Notes: generated from the letters alone by a model not told the origin. Shown: positions 1 to 8,753, counted from the stretch's first letter. The stretch is DNA of 38,929 nucleotides from Belnapia arida (GCF_016773205.1 NZ_JAETWB010000033.1:1-38929); one strand, 5' to 3'. Numbers and translations: made by a program.

Positions 1-240
1 ACCATGCTCAGCTCGAGGCACCCGCCATGGCGGCGTGACCCAAGTAAACCACCCTCCGGCGAAGCCGGGGCGGTTCAGACGGCACGAAGATGACGATTAA
101 GCGCTCTATGCTCAAGCGCGGCCGGAGCGATATGCGGCTCATGACCTGATGCCAGCTAGACGCCTCACCGCCGAGCCCAAGCTGAAGGCGGTCTGCGCGG
201 CCAAAGGTCCCCGGAGGGCGCGCATTTCGTGGCTGCGCAC
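1..240. other. Window edge with no supported gene
   Basis: I see no convincing gene here. A short hairpin (CCGGC-GAA-GCCGG, about 55-67) sits beside a GAACCGCCCC-like string that resembles the ends of some insertion sequences, but no mate was found. The open frames on both strands have no recognisable protein character. Confidence 0.3.
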
Positions 241-1113
241 TCAAAGCTCCAGCTGCCTTGCTCCGGCGCCGGGCTGCCGGAACGTCTGTAGCTCCCTTTG
301 CTTCGCATCAGAGAGGCAAACAGCGATTACATTGCGCCGCTTGCGCGAGCGCCACGACGGGACATGAGCATTGAAGCAGGTCCAGGCAGACGGCGAGCGC
401 TCCCAATAAACGTGAGCGGGTTGCGCGCTTCTTGGATCGAGCCCCAGCAGTGCGTCTGAGTGCTGGCCTAGCTGGTTACAGTAGCGGTAGTGCCAGCCAG
501 TTCTCGAGCGATCCTGCGCCGCCCTCCCGTTCAGCGCCTGCAGGAGGCGCATCAGGGTCGGCGTGCTGGTGCCCAACCAGTGCTCAGAGAAAACGACCTC
601 CACCTCTCCATCTTCCACAGCGCGCACCGCAACAACCTGCTCGATGCAGCCGTCAAGCAGCTCGCTCATGCAACGAACCGGTTGGGGCTCCTGCCCTGCT
701 ATCGAACTCAAGCGGGCGAACACCTCTGCGGCAGTCTCGCCTTCCCGAGCGATGGTCGTAGCGAGCGCCTCATCAAGCGCCTTGCCGGCCACATGCACGA
801 GCGAGTGCAGGACGGTCCGCGCTGGAAGAAATCCAGGCGCAAGCTCCACGCCCGGGTGAACCCGCGCCCGGTGGTTCTCGGCCGGGGCATTGCGCCTCAG
901 CGCTTGCACCCAATCAAGCGACTGGCCGCGCCGCGGCTTGCCATGCTCGTGGGAAAGGCCGCGATGGAGGACGAACAGCATATTCACCGCAAGCAAGCCA
1001 ATCGCCGATTGGCGATTGACGAGCACAGCGTCTGCAGCCGGACTGCCCTCGACGCTTAGTAGTCCCCAGCGTCTGAATTCCTCCCGTGCCCTCCGCTTGT
1101 CCTGCCTCAGCAT
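241..1113 (-). CDS. Hypothetical protein, doubtful
   Basis: This is an open frame of about 290 residues if read from the Met encoded at 1113; the frame is open upstream to 1317, but that extension is Arg/Pro-rich and looks non-coding. The middle (roughly residues 100-180) has protein-like character: an Ala/Glu-rich amphipathic stretch, then acidic and beta-like segments. The last 100 residues look less like a real protein. No family was recognised. GC bias at third codon positions is weaker than in clear genes of the window such as the RecD2 helicase. A plus-strand frame at 490-1059 overlaps it and looks like its antisense shadow. It may be an old or degraded gene. Confidence 0.3.
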   Translation of the reverse strand: MLRQDKRRAREEFRRWGLLSVEGSPAADAVLVNRQSAIGLLAVNMLFVLHRGLSHEHGKPRRGQSLDWVQALRRNAPAENHRARVHPGVELAPGFLPARTVLHSLVHVAGKALDEALATTIAREGETAAEVFARLSSIAGQEPQPVRCMSELLDGCIEQVVAVRAVEDGEVEVVFSEHWLGTSTPTLMRLLQALNGRAAQDRSRTGWHYRYCNQLGQHSDALLGLDPRSAQPAHVYWERSPSAWTCFNAHVPSWRSRKRRNVIAVCLSDAKQRELQTFRQPGAGARQLEL

Positions 1114-1372
1114 GCCTGGAGCTCTGGTCTGATGGCCTGTCTTGAGTCGTCGGGGCGGAGCGACGGATGCGATTCCCGGTGCCGAGCAGCCGACGCGTTC
1201 ACGTGCAGGCACCACACTGGCGTGACTGACGGGCGCGGTCCTGCGGAACTGTTGGCACCTCCACCGTCGGCAAAACCCGCCGAACTGGAATCCAGCGCCT
1301 CGAGGAGTTCGGGGCATTAGGCAAAGGAAGCTCCAAGCTCAGTTGCCACGCCAAGTGATTAGTCCGATAATT

Positions 1373-1392
1373 TGTATCGATCCCTCGATACA
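1373..1392. promoter_or_regulatory. Perfect 8-bp dyad, candidate operator
   Basis: TGTATCGA at 1373-1380 and its exact reverse complement TCGATACA at 1385-1392 are separated by TCCC. The dyad sits in an AT-rich island, followed by ATTATAC, which could act as a -10 element. The rest of 1114-1716 has no supported gene, so this may be the control region of the EamA transporter downstream, or of the doubtful minus-strand gene to the left. Which protein binds it is unknown. Confidence 0.4.
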
Positions 1393-1716
1393 TTATACAG
1401 TGGTGCCGTATAGGCAAGCAGCTTTGGTAAAAATCGATGCCTTGGGGGCATCACGACGACTCCAGGCCAGCTACCAAGTAGCCGTGGGTTTCATCAGAGC
1501 TCGCGCAAGACGACCCATCTGGCCGGCTGGAGCGGTGCCGCTAGGCGGCTGAAGCGAGGGAACGGTGATTAGGGAGATGATTATGTGGCCTGCGGCTCCG
1601 CCGCTGCCGCGATTGCACAAGCAGTTCATTAGCCGCAGCCGTAGTGTGCTGGCAACCGGCGGATGGCATGTGTCCAAGCTTCCCTACTGTATAGGCCCGG
1701 TTCTGGAGGGGGTCTG

Positions 1717-2667
1717 ATGGCTGGTGCATCAGCGGCAATAGTAGGGCAGCGCATGGGAGCGGCTGAGTGGGTGATGCTGATCGTCCTTTCGGTTCTCTGG
1801 GGCGGCTCGTTTTTCTTCAGTGGTGTGGCGGTGCGCGAACTGCCCTCCCTCACCATCGTGCTGGCCCGCGTCGGCATCGCCGCGCTGGTACTCTGGGCGG
1901 TGCTGGCCGTCCTGCATATTCGCATGCCTCGCGTCCGCGGTCTTTGGATCGCCTTCCTCGGCATGGGCCTGCTTAACAACGTCGTCCCGTTTGCCCTCTT
2001 CGTCTGGGGGCAGCACCACATCGCCAGCGGCCTAGCTGCAATCCTGAACGCGACGACGCCGCTCTTCACCGTGGTGGTGGCGCACCTGCTGACGCCGGAC
2101 GAGCGGCTCACGCCTGGCAAGGCAGCTGGCGTGGTCGTGGGCCTGATCGGCGTCGCGGTGATGCTCGGCGCGGATTTGCTGGCCGGGCTCGGTGTGGGTC
2201 TCGCAGCGCAGGTGGCCTGCCTTGCGGCTGCGCTGTCCTACGCCTTCGCGGGCGTGTTGGGGCGACGCTTCCGTCGCATGGGCGTGCCCCCGCTGGCGAC
2301 CGCGACTGGTCAGGTCACCGCATCCACGCTCGTTACGCTCCCCCTCGCGCTGGCGATGGACCAGCCCTGGATGCTTTCGCCGCCGAGCACGCACGCCTGG
2401 GCTGCGCTGCTCGGCATCGGCGTGCTGTCTACAGCGCTGGCCTACGTGCTCTACTTCCGCATTCTCGCGGCAGCCGGGGCGACGAACCTCCTCTTGGTGA
2501 CATTCGTCATCCCGGTCAGCGCGATCCTGCTGGGCTCGCTGGTCCTGGGGGAGCGGCTCGAGCCGAAGCACTTCGTGGGGATGGCGTTGATCGGCCTCGG
2601 CCTCGCGCTCATCGACGGGCGGCTCCCTGGGATGCTGTGGTCCCGTGCAGCGTCTCGGACCTCATAA
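1717..2667 (+). CDS. EamA/DMT-family transporter
   Basis: A ten-helix inner-membrane transporter of the drug/metabolite superfamily, with two tandem EamA domains of about 140 residues. Members export metabolites or amino acids; the substrate cannot be read from sequence. The start at 1717 is chosen because GGAGGGGG (1705-1712) precedes it at good spacing; an upstream in-frame ATG at 1663 has no such site. The WGGSFFF motif in helix 1 and the Gly-rich last helix (GLGLALIDG) are typical. The C-terminal residues after the last helix run straight into a truncated IS6 remnant on the opposite strand near 2674, so the native end has probably been replaced by a few chimeric codons. At about 316 residues the length is near normal, so function may be retained. 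Confidence 0.85.
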   Translation: MAGASAAIVGQRMGAAEWVMLIVLSVLWGGSFFFSGVAVRELPSLTIVLARVGIAALVLWAVLAVLHIRMPRVRGLWIAFLGMGLLNNVVPFALFVWGQHHIASGLAAILNATTPLFTVVVAHLLTPDERLTPGKAAGVVVGLIGVAVMLGADLLAGLGVGLAAQVACLAAALSYAFAGVLGRRFRRMGVPPLATATGQVTASTLVTLPLALAMDQPWMLSPPSTHAWAALLGIGVLSTALAYVLYFRILAAAGATNLLLVTFVIPVSAILLGSLVLGERLEPKHFVGMALIGLGLALIDGRLPGMLWSRAASRTS

Positions 2668-2673
2668 GATCGC

Positions 2674-3185
2674 CGACGCGTCGGCCGGTGCGAGTTCTCA
2701 GCACGGTTGTTCAGATACCGGCTGGTCCGGTGCTTGACCCCGGGCATTACCTCGCGGTGCGCGACACCGTAGCTGCGGAGGCCATCGGTGACGAGGCGCC
2801 GCGGCCTGTACTTCAGGCCGACGAGCAGGCGCTTTGCAGCCGTAGCATTCCGGCGGTCCTGCACCAGGATGTCGAGCACGACACCGTGTTGGTCCACCGC
2901 GCGCCAGAGATAGTGCAGCTCGCCGTCAATCTTCAGGAACACCTCATCGAGGTGCCAGGTGTCGCCCGACTTGGGTCGGCGCTGGCGGAGCTTGCGAGCA
3001 AAGCCGGCGCCGAACTTGCGGCACCATTGCCTGATGCTCTCGTGGGTGACGACAATGCCCCGCTGGGCCAAGAGCAACTTCACCTCGCGCAGGCTCAGGC
3101 CGAAGACGTGATACAGCCAGACGGGGTAGCTGATGATCGCGGCCGGGAAGCGATAGCCGGGAAGGTTGCAGGCTCGGGCGTCATC
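2674..3185 (-). pseudogene. IS6-family transposase remnant
   Basis: The minus-strand frame encodes an IS6/IS26-like DDE transposase core: an HTH part (THESIRQWCRKFG), then TWHLDEVF with the first Asp, LVTDGLRSY with the second, and RYLNNRAENSH with the Glu. All three catalytic residues survive. Family homology extends upstream of the first Met (at 3083) through an N-terminal stretch with RFPAAIISYPVWLYHVFGLS, which follows a stop codon at 3186-3188 with no ATG, so the start is lost. The C-terminus stops about 25 residues after the Glu, at the junction with the EamA gene. Both ends are therefore missing, and terminal repeats were not identified. Confidence 0.85.
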
Positions 3186-3315
3186 TCATCATCCTGGCCC
3201 GCCCCCCTTGGCCAAGCCAGGAGCCGTCAAGTTGGCAATGCTAGGTCGAGGCACCCGTTCCCGCGCCCTCCCGCCAGCGGCGGTCGTCGGCGTTGGCCGG
3301 GCGACCGGCCTGCGC

Positions 3316-4335
3316 TCAGAGGATAAAGTCGCCCTCGCGCAGCTGGAACGCCCCGGTCAGGACGATCTCGGCGTCGGCGACGCCGTCGGTCGGCACCACG
3401 ACGTCGGCCGGGCTGCCGCCGGTCCCGGGCGGACCCGTGTCGACGACTTCCACACCGTCCAGCTGAAGGATGGTCCGTCCGTCAACGACGTCGTAGCGGA
3501 CCTCTGGGCCGTCGCCCGAGAACGCGGCCTGGCCAACGAACCGGTAGACGAAGTCGCCGGTGCCGACGAAGCGGAGCGAAAAGCTGTTCAGGGCCGAGAG
3601 GTCGATCCTGTCCTGCCCCTGCTGGAAGTCCTCGACGACGTCGGCGCCCTTGCCCAGCCCGGTGTCCACGGCACCCTGGCTACTCTGGAAAAAATCGGTC
3701 TCGCGCGTCCCGAACGCGAAGGTGTCCGCGCCCGAGCCGCCGCACAACGTGTCGGCGCCGAAACCGCCTCGGACCGCGTCGTTGCCGGTCCCGCCCCGCA
3801 GGACGTCGTCGCCCCGCCCGCCCCGCATGTCATCGTCGCCAGCGCCGCCTATTAGCACGTCCGGCCCGTCCTCGGGGTCTGCGCCGTCGAGGAAAAGCAC
3901 CGAGGGACGGCCGCCATAGATCGTATCGTTTCCTTCGCCGCCTAAGATCGTGTCCACCCCGGTCCCGCCGAGAAGGTTGTCCGCGCCGGTACCTCCGGAC
4001 AGGAAGTCGTTCCCGCGCCCGCCGAGCACCTGATCGTCGCCAGCGCCGCCGAAGAGGGAGTCATTGCCAGTGCCCGGCTCGAGGTCCGGGTAGGTGTCGC
4101 GGCTATCCTTGCCACCGGTGATCAGGTCGTTCCCGGCCCCACCGAAGACCAAGTCGTTGCCGTCGCCGCCGCGGAGCTCGTCCCGCCCAGCGCCTCCGGA
4201 GATGAAATCGCTTCCGTCGCCGCCGTCCAGGGTGTCGTCCCCGCCCAGGCCAAGGATCACGTCCTGAGTGGCCCCACCTTGGAGCGAGTCCGCCGCCCCG
4301 GTGCCGCGCATCGGTCGCGCCAAATGTCCAGCCAT
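3316..4335 (-). CDS. RTX-type hemolysin-like calcium-binding protein
   Basis: About 339 residues, made largely of glycine/aspartate nonapeptides (GGxGxDxLx) that fold into calcium-binding beta rolls. Three blocks are visible, at roughly residues 25-75, 90-145 and 160-210. A serralysin-like C-terminal part follows (DVVEDFQQGQDRIDLSAL, then a beta-rich tail). Such proteins leave the cell by type I secretion using a C-terminal signal. The start at 4335 has a strong site, GGGAGGAAAG, just upstream. There is no enzymatic domain, so it could be an adhesin, an S-layer-like protein or an orphan repeat module. No type I secretion genes lie nearby. It is flanked by IS6 and IS5 remnants, consistent with transfer or rearrangement. 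Confidence 0.8.
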   Translation of the reverse strand: MAGHLARPMRGTGAADSLQGGATQDVILGLGGDDTLDGGDGSDFISGGAGRDELRGGDGNDLVFGGAGNDLITGGKDSRDTYPDLEPGTGNDSLFGGAGDDQVLGGRGNDFLSGGTGADNLLGGTGVDTILGGEGNDTIYGGRPSVLFLDGADPEDGPDVLIGGAGDDDMRGGRGDDVLRGGTGNDAVRGGFGADTLCGGSGADTFAFGTRETDFFQSSQGAVDTGLGKGADVVEDFQQGQDRIDLSALNSFSLRFVGTGDFVYRFVGQAAFSGDGPEVRYDVVDGRTILQLDGVEVVDTGPPGTGGSPADVVVPTDGVADAEIVLTGAFQLREGDFIL

Positions 4336-4516
4336 GCCTTGCTTTCCTCCCGCCCGGCTGGACCCACCGCAGTCATTGCGGCGCGGCACCAGCCATCCTT
4401 GGCGAGAGCGTATTCGGATTCATGGAAGCAGGGCATCACCTAAGCGTCAGGCCCTGCGTCACCGTGTTGCATGGCTAGCGGGTGGAGGCGCATGGCGTCC
4501 TACTCTGATCTGAGCC

Positions 4517-5130
4517 TCATGTGAGGCGGACGTACTCCGGGCGTCCGAGTTCGAGCATGCGGTTTAGCACGTCGGCGGCGACGGCAACCTCGGCTTCCTG
4601 ACGCCTGTCGGTCTGCGAGCGTAGGCCGCGTCGCCGATGACGCGCTTTCATCGCGAGATGTCGGCCTCCACAAGGGCGCGCCAGTTATACCCAGACGCCT
4701 GCTGCCAGCCCATGCAGCCGCGTTCGGCAATGGTATGCAGATGTCGGTCCCGCTGCGTCGGCTCGGTCCTAGCTCTATCGCTTTGTACCGCACTCGATCG
4801 GGGTGGAACGATGACGTCGACCGCCGGATGCCGCGCGGCAACAGCGGCGTAGACGGCGTCCCGGTCGTAGGCTCCATCGCCGGTGAAGGACGCCACTGGT
4901 CCGCCAACCTGGTCGAGCAAAGGCCCGACCCGCGATCCGTCATCGGTATCCTTGTCGGTCAGCGCCGACGCGACGATCCGCCCGGTGTCGGCGTCGGTGG
5001 CGAGATGGAGCTTGCGCTACCCGCGCCGCGTCCTCGTGCCGTGCTAAGGTCCCGCTGCCCGCCTCATGCCGACACGCCGGGCAGGCCTCGCCGGTTCCGG
5101 CGAGCAGCGAACTCACGTAGGGCTTCGGCA
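4517..5130 (-). pseudogene. IS5-family transposase, multiply inactivated
   Basis: The conserved C-terminal half of an IS5-family DDE transposase is readable in pieces. A stretch with HGTRTRRG is followed by an amber codon (5017-5019) where the family has Trp. Then come RKLHLATDADTGRIVASAL, GPLLDQVGGPVASFTGDGAYD and VIVPPRSSAV. The block ending in ALVEADISR meets a TGA (4648-4650), again at a Trp position. After a further small frameshift the normal tail (LNRMLELGRPEYVRLT) ends at 4517. The N-terminal half is not recognisable upstream of about 5130, and 5130-5450 holds no clear gene, so part of the element has probably been deleted. Confidence 0.85.
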
Positions 5131-5450
5131 TGTCCCCTCCGGTTCCCAACGCAAACCCGCTACTCCGATCGGGATCAGTCTCCCCTCTTCGGCCGCGACA
5201 AATCCTGGCCCGGCGCTTCGGTCCTCCTCGGGAGGTGCTGACGATCGAGCCAGCCGTCCGGCCTGCGGCGCCCCTAGCCGGCGCCGTCGTGCGGATGCTG
5301 GCAAGCGCCATCACCAGCAGCTTGGCGGCCAAGTGGTGGAGCGGGACACGTCGCGCATCCCTGCCGCGAAGGGCAAGACCGTCCTCGGGTCTATTGGCCA
5401 ACTCTCTCGACACTTCTTTAGCAAAGGGCCCGCTTTCACCCCACCCGGCG

Positions 5451-5963
5451 CTAAGCCGCCGCTTTCAACTCCTGGCGGTGTCGCCGGTAGAGGAAGCGGT
5501 CCATCTCCGGCACGAACCGCACCACCTCGAAGCCGGCCTTTTCCAGCACACGCCGCGATCCCACGTTCGCTGGATGCGCGAAGGCCCTGACCTCTGGCAG
5601 CCGCAGTGCATGATCGGCGACGCTCATGCAGGCGGCGACCATCTCTGAGGCGTAGCCCTGCCCCCAGGCTAACGGGTGGAAGAAGTAGGCCACCTCGACG
5701 CCCCAGCCCGGATCGAACGGGTCATCGTAGAGCCCGCCCCAGCCGATGATCCGCGCATCCGACCTGGCTACGATGGTCCACGGCGCGTAGCCGTCACGGC
5801 GGCGGTGCCACTCATGGACGGCCACCCGACGGCGGCATTGCCGCAGTGAGGCATCGGCGTGGGTGTGCTGCATGGCCTGGGCGTCGCCCAGAAACCCGAA
5901 CAGGGTGGGCACGTCCGCCAGGCAAGGACGACACAGGATCAGTCTCGGCATCTCAACGTCCAT
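5451..5963 (-). CDS. GNAT family N-acetyltransferase
   Basis: About 170 residues with the RimJ/RimL-like acetyltransferase fold: an N-terminal LILCRPCLADVPTLF segment, the central GVEVAYFFHPLAWGQGYASE block with the acetyl-CoA pyrophosphate-binding Q-G-Y-A motif, and the late NVGSRRVLEKAGFEVV motif typical of the family. It would transfer an acetyl group from acetyl-CoA to an unknown amine, such as a protein N-terminus or small molecule. ATG at 5963 is preferred because AGAGGG lies about 7-8 bases upstream; a GTG two codons earlier is possible. It is transcribed divergently from the ATPase gene starting at 6004, so the two share a promoter region of about 40 bases. Confidence 0.85.
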   Translation of the reverse strand: MDVEMPRLILCRPCLADVPTLFGFLGDAQAMQHTHADASLRQCRRRVAVHEWHRRRDGYAPWTIVARSDARIIGWGGLYDDPFDPGWGVEVAYFFHPLAWGQGYASEMVAACMSVADHALRLPEVRAFAHPANVGSRRVLEKAGFEVVRFVPEMDRFLYRRHRQELKAAA

Positions 5964-6003
5964 AGGCACGCCCTCTCCACACCATCAGGCTTGAGGTCTC
6001 ACA

Positions 6004-6546
6004 TTGCACCAGCACGAGCGCTTCTTCGTCATCACGGGTGGTCCGGGTTCGGGGAAGAGTACCCTGATCAAGGCCCTGGTAGCCCGCGGCCTTCACGGGA
6101 TGCCCGAAGCCGGTCGGGCAATCATCCAGGATCAGGTCGCCATCGGCGGTTCTGCCCTGCCATGGGATGATCGTCTCGGCTTCGCAGAACTGATGCTAGG
6201 CTGGGAACTCCGATCCCACCGGGAAGCGCGGGAACGCGCCGGTCCTGTCTTTTTCGACCGCGGCGTTCCTGACGTGGTGGGATACCTGACCTTGTGTAGC
6301 CTAGCGGTCCCATCCCACGTCCAGCGGGCGGCCGGTGCCTTCCGGTACAATCGGCAGGTTTTCATCGCACCACCATGGCCGGAGATTTTCGGCCAGGACG
6401 CTGAGCGCAAGCAATCTCCTGACGAAGCGCAGGCGACCTACGAGGCGATGGTCGGCACCTACAGTGAATACGGGTATGAGCTGACGCACCTCCCCCATAC
6501 CTCGGTTGAAGAGCGCACCCGGTTCATCCTGGCCAGGATCCAGTAG
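6004..6546 (+). CDS. AAA_28-type P-loop ATPase, TTG start
   Basis: A 180-residue single-domain NTPase. The Walker A motif (FVITGGPGSGKSTL) is at about residues 8-21, and FFDRGVPDVVGYL acts as a Walker B/substrate-lid-like element near residue 83. This is the AAA_28/NadR-kinase-like group of small kinases or predicted ATPases, whose substrate is generally unknown. The start is TTG, supported by GAGG (5993-5996) seven bases upstream and by the Walker A motif beginning almost at once, as in relatives. The gene is divergent from the GNAT gene. In several bacteria members of this family sit next to acetyltransferases or resistance genes, but no link can be shown here. Confidence 0.8.
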   Translation: MHQHERFFVITGGPGSGKSTLIKALVARGLHGMPEAGRAIIQDQVAIGGSALPWDDRLGFAELMLGWELRSHREARERAGPVFFDRGVPDVVGYLTLCSLAVPSHVQRAAGAFRYNRQVFIAPPWPEIFGQDAERKQSPDEAQATYEAMVGTYSEYGYELTHLPHTSVEERTRFILARIQ

Positions 6547-6940
6547 GTCCAGTTTCCACCCATTGCAGTCGCTCGTGTGCCAATCCAGCCGCCACTGTAA
6601 AGGTTTCACGATTCCTCTTGTACTCACTAGAAAATGCAAGCGGAAGATAGGATCTAAACACCTTTAACCAGGTGATTTTGTTGTGAAATATTGACAGTTT
6701 GCGGTAGGCTGCGCGCTATGCACGCGTCGGCACAAATCCTCGCAGAGAATAGTCTTTTCGATACGCAAGAGCGTGTAGTGCGCTACTTCCAACGGATACA
6801 TGAAAAACTTGATTTACAGGCAGCAGACCAACGCGCTGATGCAGCCTGGCACCGTCACCATCGGTCGAGCCGGCACCGGGAGCAATCCCTCCTACGAGAG
6901 GTTGGCTGGCTGGAAGTAGGTGAGGTCAGAAGCCGCGGTG
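6547..6940. other. AT-richer intergenic stretch
   Basis: This stretch is AT-richer than its surroundings. It contains a TTGACA hexamer at 6691-6696 without a well-placed -10 element. An open frame from the ATG at 6718 starts with a protein-like segment but soon degenerates, and a second small frame at 6800-6919 is listed separately. No clear gene was recognised. Confidence 0.3.
6800..6919 (+). CDS. Small hypothetical ORF (39 aa)
   Basis: A short frame from the ATG at 6800 to TAG at 6919 whose second half (MQPGTVTIGRAGTGSNPSYE) has more natural composition than the overlapping frames. There is no convincing ribosome binding site and no family match. It could be the tail of a decayed gene that began near 6718 in another frame, since that frame also starts plausibly (ILAENSLFDTQERVVRYFQ). 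Confidence 0.2.
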   Translation: MKNLIYRQQTNALMQPGTVTIGRAGTGSNPSYERLAGWK

Positions 6941-7438
6941 TCAGCTATCGCCGTGCATCTTTTCCCGACTGGCGGCGCATTCCTTCTCGACGCTCCTAGG
7001 TGCACGGCTGTTGGTACTCGAAAGCACACCAGCCAAGCTCTCGAGGAGCTCCTCACAGCTGAACGGCTTCACGAGGCGGACTGTCGGCCCGCCAAGCCCT
7101 CTCAGATCCGCCTCTGGCGCTGCCTTGGCAAAGCCTGTGACCACAACCGTCGGCAGCAGAGGATTGCTCTTGCGGATCTCCCTTACAATCGAACGGCCGT
7201 CGCCTCCGTGCATCAGGTGAATGTCAGCGACGAGTGCAGACAGCTGCCCTGCCGCTTTGGCCAGGGCGAGTGCGGATTGGCCGCTATTGGCGAGAATAGT
7301 GTCGTACCCGGCGCTCTGGAGCGTATCCTCGATCAGCAAACCAGTCAGAGCTTCGTCCTCGACCACAAGGATTACCGGCCTTGGCGAGTGGCTCCCATTG
7401 CCATCCTGGATTGGCACCGATGGCACATCGGCTGGCAT
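6941..7438 (-). CDS. Single-domain response regulator (CheY-like)
   Basis: 165 residues with one receiver domain and no output domain. The acidic pocket is in ILVVEDEA (E27, D28), the phospho-acceptor is D72 in LVADIHL, the switch Thr is T101 in VVVTG, and the conserved Lys is K124 in LVKPF, so all chemistry is present. The 20-residue N-terminal and 30-residue C-terminal extensions look disordered. The start at 7438 has GGAGG (complement of 7448-7452) nine bases upstream. There is no histidine kinase beside it, so it is an orphan that would be phosphorylated by a kinase elsewhere. Related regulators sit downstream of HWE/HisKA_2 kinases in this class. Confidence 0.85.
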   Translation of the reverse strand: MPADVPSVPIQDGNGSHSPRPVILVVEDEALTGLLIEDTLQSAGYDTILANSGQSALALAKAAGQLSALVADIHLMHGGDGRSIVREIRKSNPLLPTVVVTGFAKAAPEADLRGLGGPTVRLVKPFSCEELLESLAGVLSSTNSRAPRSVEKECAASREKMHGDS

Positions 7439-7566
7439 CTGCAGCAGCCTCCATACATATCAATCAGAGCGATAGCACATGGCTGAGCCGCAATTAACCA
7501 TTTACGATTAAAATTCAATGAAATTACAATCTAAAGGCGAATACAAACACGAGCCTGACGAGCCCC

Positions 7567-7818
7567 TTAGCTTTCTGAAGCCGCCCCGGGCAGCTTCGCC
7601 CCAGCGCGCTGCCTGTCCCGTTCAACGCGTAGATGCTCGCGGGCTAGGTCCAGCGAGCGCTGGAGCGCTACCAGCAACTTTCGCCCTCTGGCCGCCGCCT
7701 CGAGGTGGTTGTCCCGGTCCAGCTCGTCGATCACGGCAAGCTGGCGCGCTACAAGCGCCTCGCCTATGCCGACGTGGCGCTCGGCCGTGGCGATGGGGTC
7801 CTCGGGTGGCTCAGACAT
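7567..7818 (-). CDS. Small helical hypothetical protein
   Basis: 83 residues from the Met at 7818. It is highly charged and predicted helical (AERHVGIGEALVARQ, then a long LDRDNHLEAAARGRKLL segment), probably a coiled coil with no membrane segment. It resembles an unnamed small protein common in Roseomonas- and Methylobacterium-like genomes, but no function is known to me. Its start overlaps the end of the MarR-like gene (stop at 7811) by eight bases, so the two are translationally coupled and probably form one operon. Confidence 0.6.
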   Translation of the reverse strand: MSEPPEDPIATAERHVGIGEALVARQLAVIDELDRDNHLEAAARGRKLLVALQRSLDLAREHLRVERDRQRAGAKLPGAASES

Positions 7819-8245
7819 TGGTCGGCACCTCTGATAGCGCTCCGCCAAACCCAGCCGCAGCTTCGGTCATCGCCACCCCAAGCCGCTCCACCACCATGCC
7901 GCCGGCGGCAGTCCGCCGCAGCCGCACGCTGCGAAGGTCTCGACCATCGATGGTCCTGTACACCATCTCGAGTTCTTCGAGCCGTTTGAGCACGCGGCCG
8001 ACGCCTGTCTTGCTGATGTTCAGATGCTTCGCCACCCCGCGGACGGTTTGCAGCTCCTCGGTCTGGTAGACAATGAGCAGCACCGCGAGTTGGCGGAGGG
8101 TCAGGTCCGGCTGGTCGGATCGGATCTCAGACAGGCACGTCTCACGCAAGATGTGCAGAAGACGGTCCGATCCATCACTCAGCGGCCGATGGCCTTCGAA
8201 GCCGCACCCCAGTGCCGCCGCCGTTCTCGGGGATGAACTCGACAC
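7811..8245 (-). CDS. MarR-like winged-helix transcription regulator
   Basis: 144 residues. A recognisable winged helix lies at about residues 45-115: LTLRQLAVLLIVYQTEEL forms the first helices, VRGVAKHLNISKTGVGRVLKRLEEL the helix-turn-helix, and the basic GRDLRSVRLRRTAAG the wing. MarR proteins bind palindromes as dimers and are usually released by small aromatic ligands; none can be assigned here. The first 25 residues are not conserved-looking and the start may be further in. The gene is the first of a two-gene unit with the overlapping small helical protein. It may regulate itself from the region around 8246-8310. Confidence 0.75.
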   Translation of the reverse strand: MSSSSPRTAAALGCGFEGHRPLSDGSDRLLHILRETCLSEIRSDQPDLTLRQLAVLLIVYQTEELQTVRGVAKHLNISKTGVGRVLKRLEELEMVYRTIDGRDLRSVRLRRTAAGGMVVERLGVAMTEAAAGFGGALSEVPTNV

Positions 8246-8314
8246 CGGCGGCCTCTAAGGCGGCGCGGCTGGCGCTGGAAGCGGTCAAGGGCGGCATATT
8301 TCCGTCTCTCCACG

Positions 8315-8491
8315 TTACCGGGGCGCATGCCTGTGTGAGGCATGGGGCGCGTGGCGAGTGACGCGCGCCCGAAGAAGAACGCTCCTCATCGGGTGACTGC
8401 GAGGGCGCTTAGACTGATTGGCAAGCCAACCGAGCCAAAGGCCGACGCTGACAAGAGCCAGGGAGATCAAGACCGCGCAGAACTCCACCAT
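8315..8491 (-). CDS. Small single-span membrane protein
   Basis: 58 residues with one N-terminal transmembrane helix (EFCAVLISLALVSVGLWLGWL) followed by a strongly basic, His/Arg-rich tail. The strongest argument is the ribosome binding site: the complement of 8497-8504 reads GAGGAGGG about six bases before the ATG at 8491. The family was not recognised. The frame extends upstream to 8596 but without such a site. Confidence 0.4.
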   Translation of the reverse strand: MVEFCAVLISLALVSVGLWLGWLANQSKRPRSHPMRSVLLRARVTRHAPHASHRHAPR

Positions 8492-8654
8492 GCTCTCCCT
8501 CCTCTTGGATCCGCCGAAATGGCGCTCCAAGCAGCCAGTCCGACAGCGGCCAATCGCAACATTGCGCTTCAATCGCGACGAACTCAGCCGCTTCACCCAA
8601 GTTGGAACGATGCTGTACGAATTTGGTACAGATCACGACGGCGAGGACACGCAG

Positions 8655-8753
8655 ATGTCTTGGGGGAAGCTTGCAATCATAGCGGTATTTCCAGTTCCAG
8701 TCTGGGTGGCTGTGATTGCGGGATGTTATTGGTTTGGAGTTGGTGTGCTCTAA
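8655..8753 (+). CDS. Tiny membrane peptide (32 aa)
   Basis: An ATG at 8655, preceded by GAGG at 8643-8646, opens a 32-residue peptide that is almost entirely one hydrophobic helix (KLAIIAVFPVPVWVAVIAGC). An in-frame ATG at 8610 would add 15 acidic residues. It ends at 8753, shortly before the next small gene. No family is known. The support is the hydrophobic pattern plus the ribosome binding site. Confidence 0.35.
   Translation: MSWGKLAIIAVFPVPVWVAVIAGCYWFGVGVL

Noticed and set aside
490-1059. Plus-strand frame of 189 codons
   Set aside because: Arg/His-rich composition, no start signal, and it mirrors the minus-strand frame; likely antisense of that frame.
6691-6696. TTGACA as a -35 promoter element
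   Set aside because: No -10 element at 16-18 bp spacing.
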